This document shows, piece after piece, positions 5,017-6,539 of a stretch of 6,539 nt of DNA. Position numbers and translations under genes: made by a program. The stretch is from Christensenellaceae bacterium. Its GTDB lineage: Bacteria > Bacillota > Clostridia > Christensenellales > UBA1750. The stretch is from positions 1 through 6,539 of the forward strand of contig JAITTC010000111.1 in assembly GCA_031287285.1 (NCBI GenBank), written 5' to 3'. The notes beneath the pieces were generated by a model, which was not told the origin of the DNA, did no database searches, and saw only the letters and a program-made list of their open reading frames with translations. The stretch's first letter is position 1, and every line of letters starts with the position of its first letter.

Positions 5017-6539
5017 AAACCAGCTTGCGGCCCATCGGGGCGAGCGCATTCACTTCATCGGCATCGGCGGGTCGTCGATGCGGGGGCTTGCGCGGCTCGT
5101 GCGCGGGCAGGGCTACGAGATCAGCGGCTCAGATCGCGTCGCCTCCCACGCGACCGAGGCGCTCACAGCGCTTGGCGTGCCCGTCACCATCGGCCATTTC
5201 GACGGCAACGTGCACGGCGCGGGCTTCATCGTTTATACGGCGGCGATTTCTAAAGATAACCCGGAGCTTTTAGAGGCCGAAAGGCTGAAAATCCCGACTA
5301 TTGAGCGCGCGGAACTGCTCGGCCAGCTTTCGAGCCATTTCAGCCGCTCCGTTTCGGTATGCGGCACCCACGGTAAGACAACGGCCACCTCGATGCTGGC
5401 CGTGATCCTGGCCGATTCCGGCCTGGATCCCACGATTCACATCGGCGGGGAGCTGGACTACATAGGCGGTAGCGTGCGCAGCGGAAAGGGCGACCTCTTC
5501 CTCACCGAGGCCTGCGAGTTTCAAGAAAGCTTCCTCACCCTGCACCCAAGTCTCGTGCTGCTGCTCAACATCGACGCAGACCATCTCGATTATTATAAGG
5601 ATATCTTCCACATCGAGAGCGCCTTTTTGAAATTCCTCTCGCAAGTTCGCGAAAACGGCACCGTCGTGCTCTGCGCAGATAACGCAAGGGCCCTGGCGAT
5701 GAGGGGCCGCGTTGCCTGCAAAACCCTCAGCTATGGGCTTGATGCGCCGGCCGATTATGCGGCTGCCGATTTGGAGCCAGACGAAACCCTCTGCTACAGC
5801 GTCACCGCCCTGGAAGGCGGCAAGCCCCTTGGCCGGGTGCGGCTCCGTGTGCCGGGAAGGCTGAACGCCTTAAACGCGCTTGGCGCGATCGCCTCCGCCC
5901 GGGTTTTGGGCCTTTCGATGGATGAAATCGCCCCCGCGCTCGAAAAGTTCGGCGGCGCGCACCGCCGCTTTGAGCACACGGGCGACGTAGAGGGCGTGAC
6001 GCTCTACCATGATTACGGCCACAACCCGGAGGAATTCCGCTCGGTGGTGCCGCTTGCCGCGGCGCGCGCGAAAGGCAAATTGTATGTGGTTTGCCAGCCG
6101 CATACCTATTCGCGCACCAAGGCGCTCTTCAGCGACTATTTAACCGCCTTTGACGGTGCGGACGAGGTGCTGGTCACCGATATTTACGCGGCCCGCGAAA
6201 AGGACCCGGGCGACATTCACTCGCGCCAATTGGTGGACGCGATGCAAAAAAAAGGGGTGCCCGCGGTCTATACCAAGGACTTTGACGGCACCGAAGGCTA
6301 TCTTCGCGCCCATTGGCAGCCCGGTGATTTCGTGATCACCCTGGGCTGCGGCAACATCAACCTGCTCAACGAGCAGATTCAAAAGCATGGAAGCGCGGCC
6401 TTAACCATCCGCGAGGCCAAAGCTGAGGACTTAAATGCCTTGCTCGCCCTCTATGTTCATCTGCACGAAAGCGCCGTTCCCGCTTCTTCCCCGGGGCTCA
6501 GCGCCCTTTGGGCCCAAATCCTTTCAGACCCCAATCACC
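5009..6539 (+). CDS. murC: UDP-N-acetylmuramate--L-alanine ligase, apparently fused to a GNAT acetyltransferase domain (3' end outside window)
   Basis: MurC ligates L-alanine to UDP-MurNAc with ATP, the first amino-acid addition in peptidoglycan precursor synthesis. The ATG at 5009 has GAGG 7 bases upstream and overlaps murI by 8 bases. MurC features fill residues 1 to about 459: N-terminal Rossmann motif HFIGIGGSSMRGLA (15-28) and SGSD (39-42), ATP loop GTHGKTT (119-125, Lys123), TEACEFQESFL (166-176), NIDADHLDYY (187-196), the AHRRFEH hinge region (317-323), YHDYGHNPEE (333-342), CQPHTYSRTKALF (362-374), DIYAAREKDPG (391-401) and TLGCGNI (444-450). After QIQKHGSAA the frame continues with LTIREAKAEDLNALLALY (465-482) and SALWAQILSDPNH, typical of a GNAT-domain N-terminus. 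There is no stop in the 510 codons seen. The MurC part is certain; the fusion depends on the junction being read correctly. An 8-A run lies at 6246-6253. Confidence 0.93.
   Translation, partial: MDKNQLAAHRGERIHFIGIGGSSMRGLARLVRGQGYEISGSDRVASHATEALTALGVPVTIGHFDGNVHGAGFIVYTAAISKDNPELLEAERLKIPTIERAELLGQLSSHFSRSVSVCGTHGKTTATSMLAVILADSGLDPTIHIGGELDYIGGSVRSGKGDLFLTEACEFQESFLTLHPSLVLLLNIDADHLDYYKDIFHIESAFLKFLSQVRENGTVVLCADNARALAMRGRVACKTLSYGLDAPADYAAADLEPDETLCYSVTALEGGKPLGRVRLRVPGRLNALNALGAIASARVLGLSMDEIAPALEKFGGAHRRFEHTGDVEGVTLYHDYGHNPEEFRSVVPLAAARAKGKLYVVCQPHTYSRTKALFSDYLTAFDGADEVLVTDIYAAREKDPGDIHSRQLVDAMQKKGVPAVYTKDFDGTEGYLRAHWQPGDFVITLGCGNINLLNEQIQKHGSAALTIREAKAEDLNALLALYVHLHESAVPASSPGLSALWAQILSDPNH

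Overview
The window looks like a chromosomal segment of a GC-rich, endospore-forming member of the Bacillota, most likely a clostridial lineage. The evidence is a recognisable spoIIIA operon, strong purine-rich ribosome binding sites, frequent TTG starts and a consensus vegetative promoter. Nothing in the sequence fixes a genus. It is almost fully coding; the only gap over 100 bases is the divergent promoter region at about 3345-3486. I see no RNA genes, insertion sequences, CRISPR arrays or convincing terminators.

Left half (1-3344, minus strand): the genes spoIIIAA, AB, AC, AD, AE and AF in the classical order, tightly packed or overlapping, plus the first codons of the next gene (probably spoIIIAG) at the window edge. 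In sporulating bacteria these proteins form the mother-cell half of the channel (the SpoIIIA-SpoIIQ complex, or feeding tube) that spans the intermembrane space around the engulfed forespore. SpoIIIAA is its ATPase and the others are membrane parts. Two features are odd. SpoIIIAF stops after its two membrane helices at 61 residues, without the usual C-terminal ring-building domain. SpoIIIAE has no ATG or GTG start compatible with its signal peptide.

Right half (3487-6539, plus strand): sfsA, murI (glutamate racemase) and murC (UDP-N-acetylmuramate--L-alanine ligase). sfsA has a near-consensus sigma-A promoter (TTGACA, 17 bases, TATGAT). murI probably has a second promoter that overlaps the end of sfsA. 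murI and murC overlap by 8 bases and both act in cytoplasmic peptidoglycan precursor synthesis: D-glutamate supply, and addition of L-alanine to UDP-MurNAc.

The most unusual feature is at the right edge. The murC frame runs on without a stop past the normal MurC C-terminus (about residue 459) into what reads as the N-terminus of a GNAT-family acetyltransferase, and it is still open at the window end. This suggests a MurC-GNAT fusion, although a single-base sequence error that joins two genes must be excluded.
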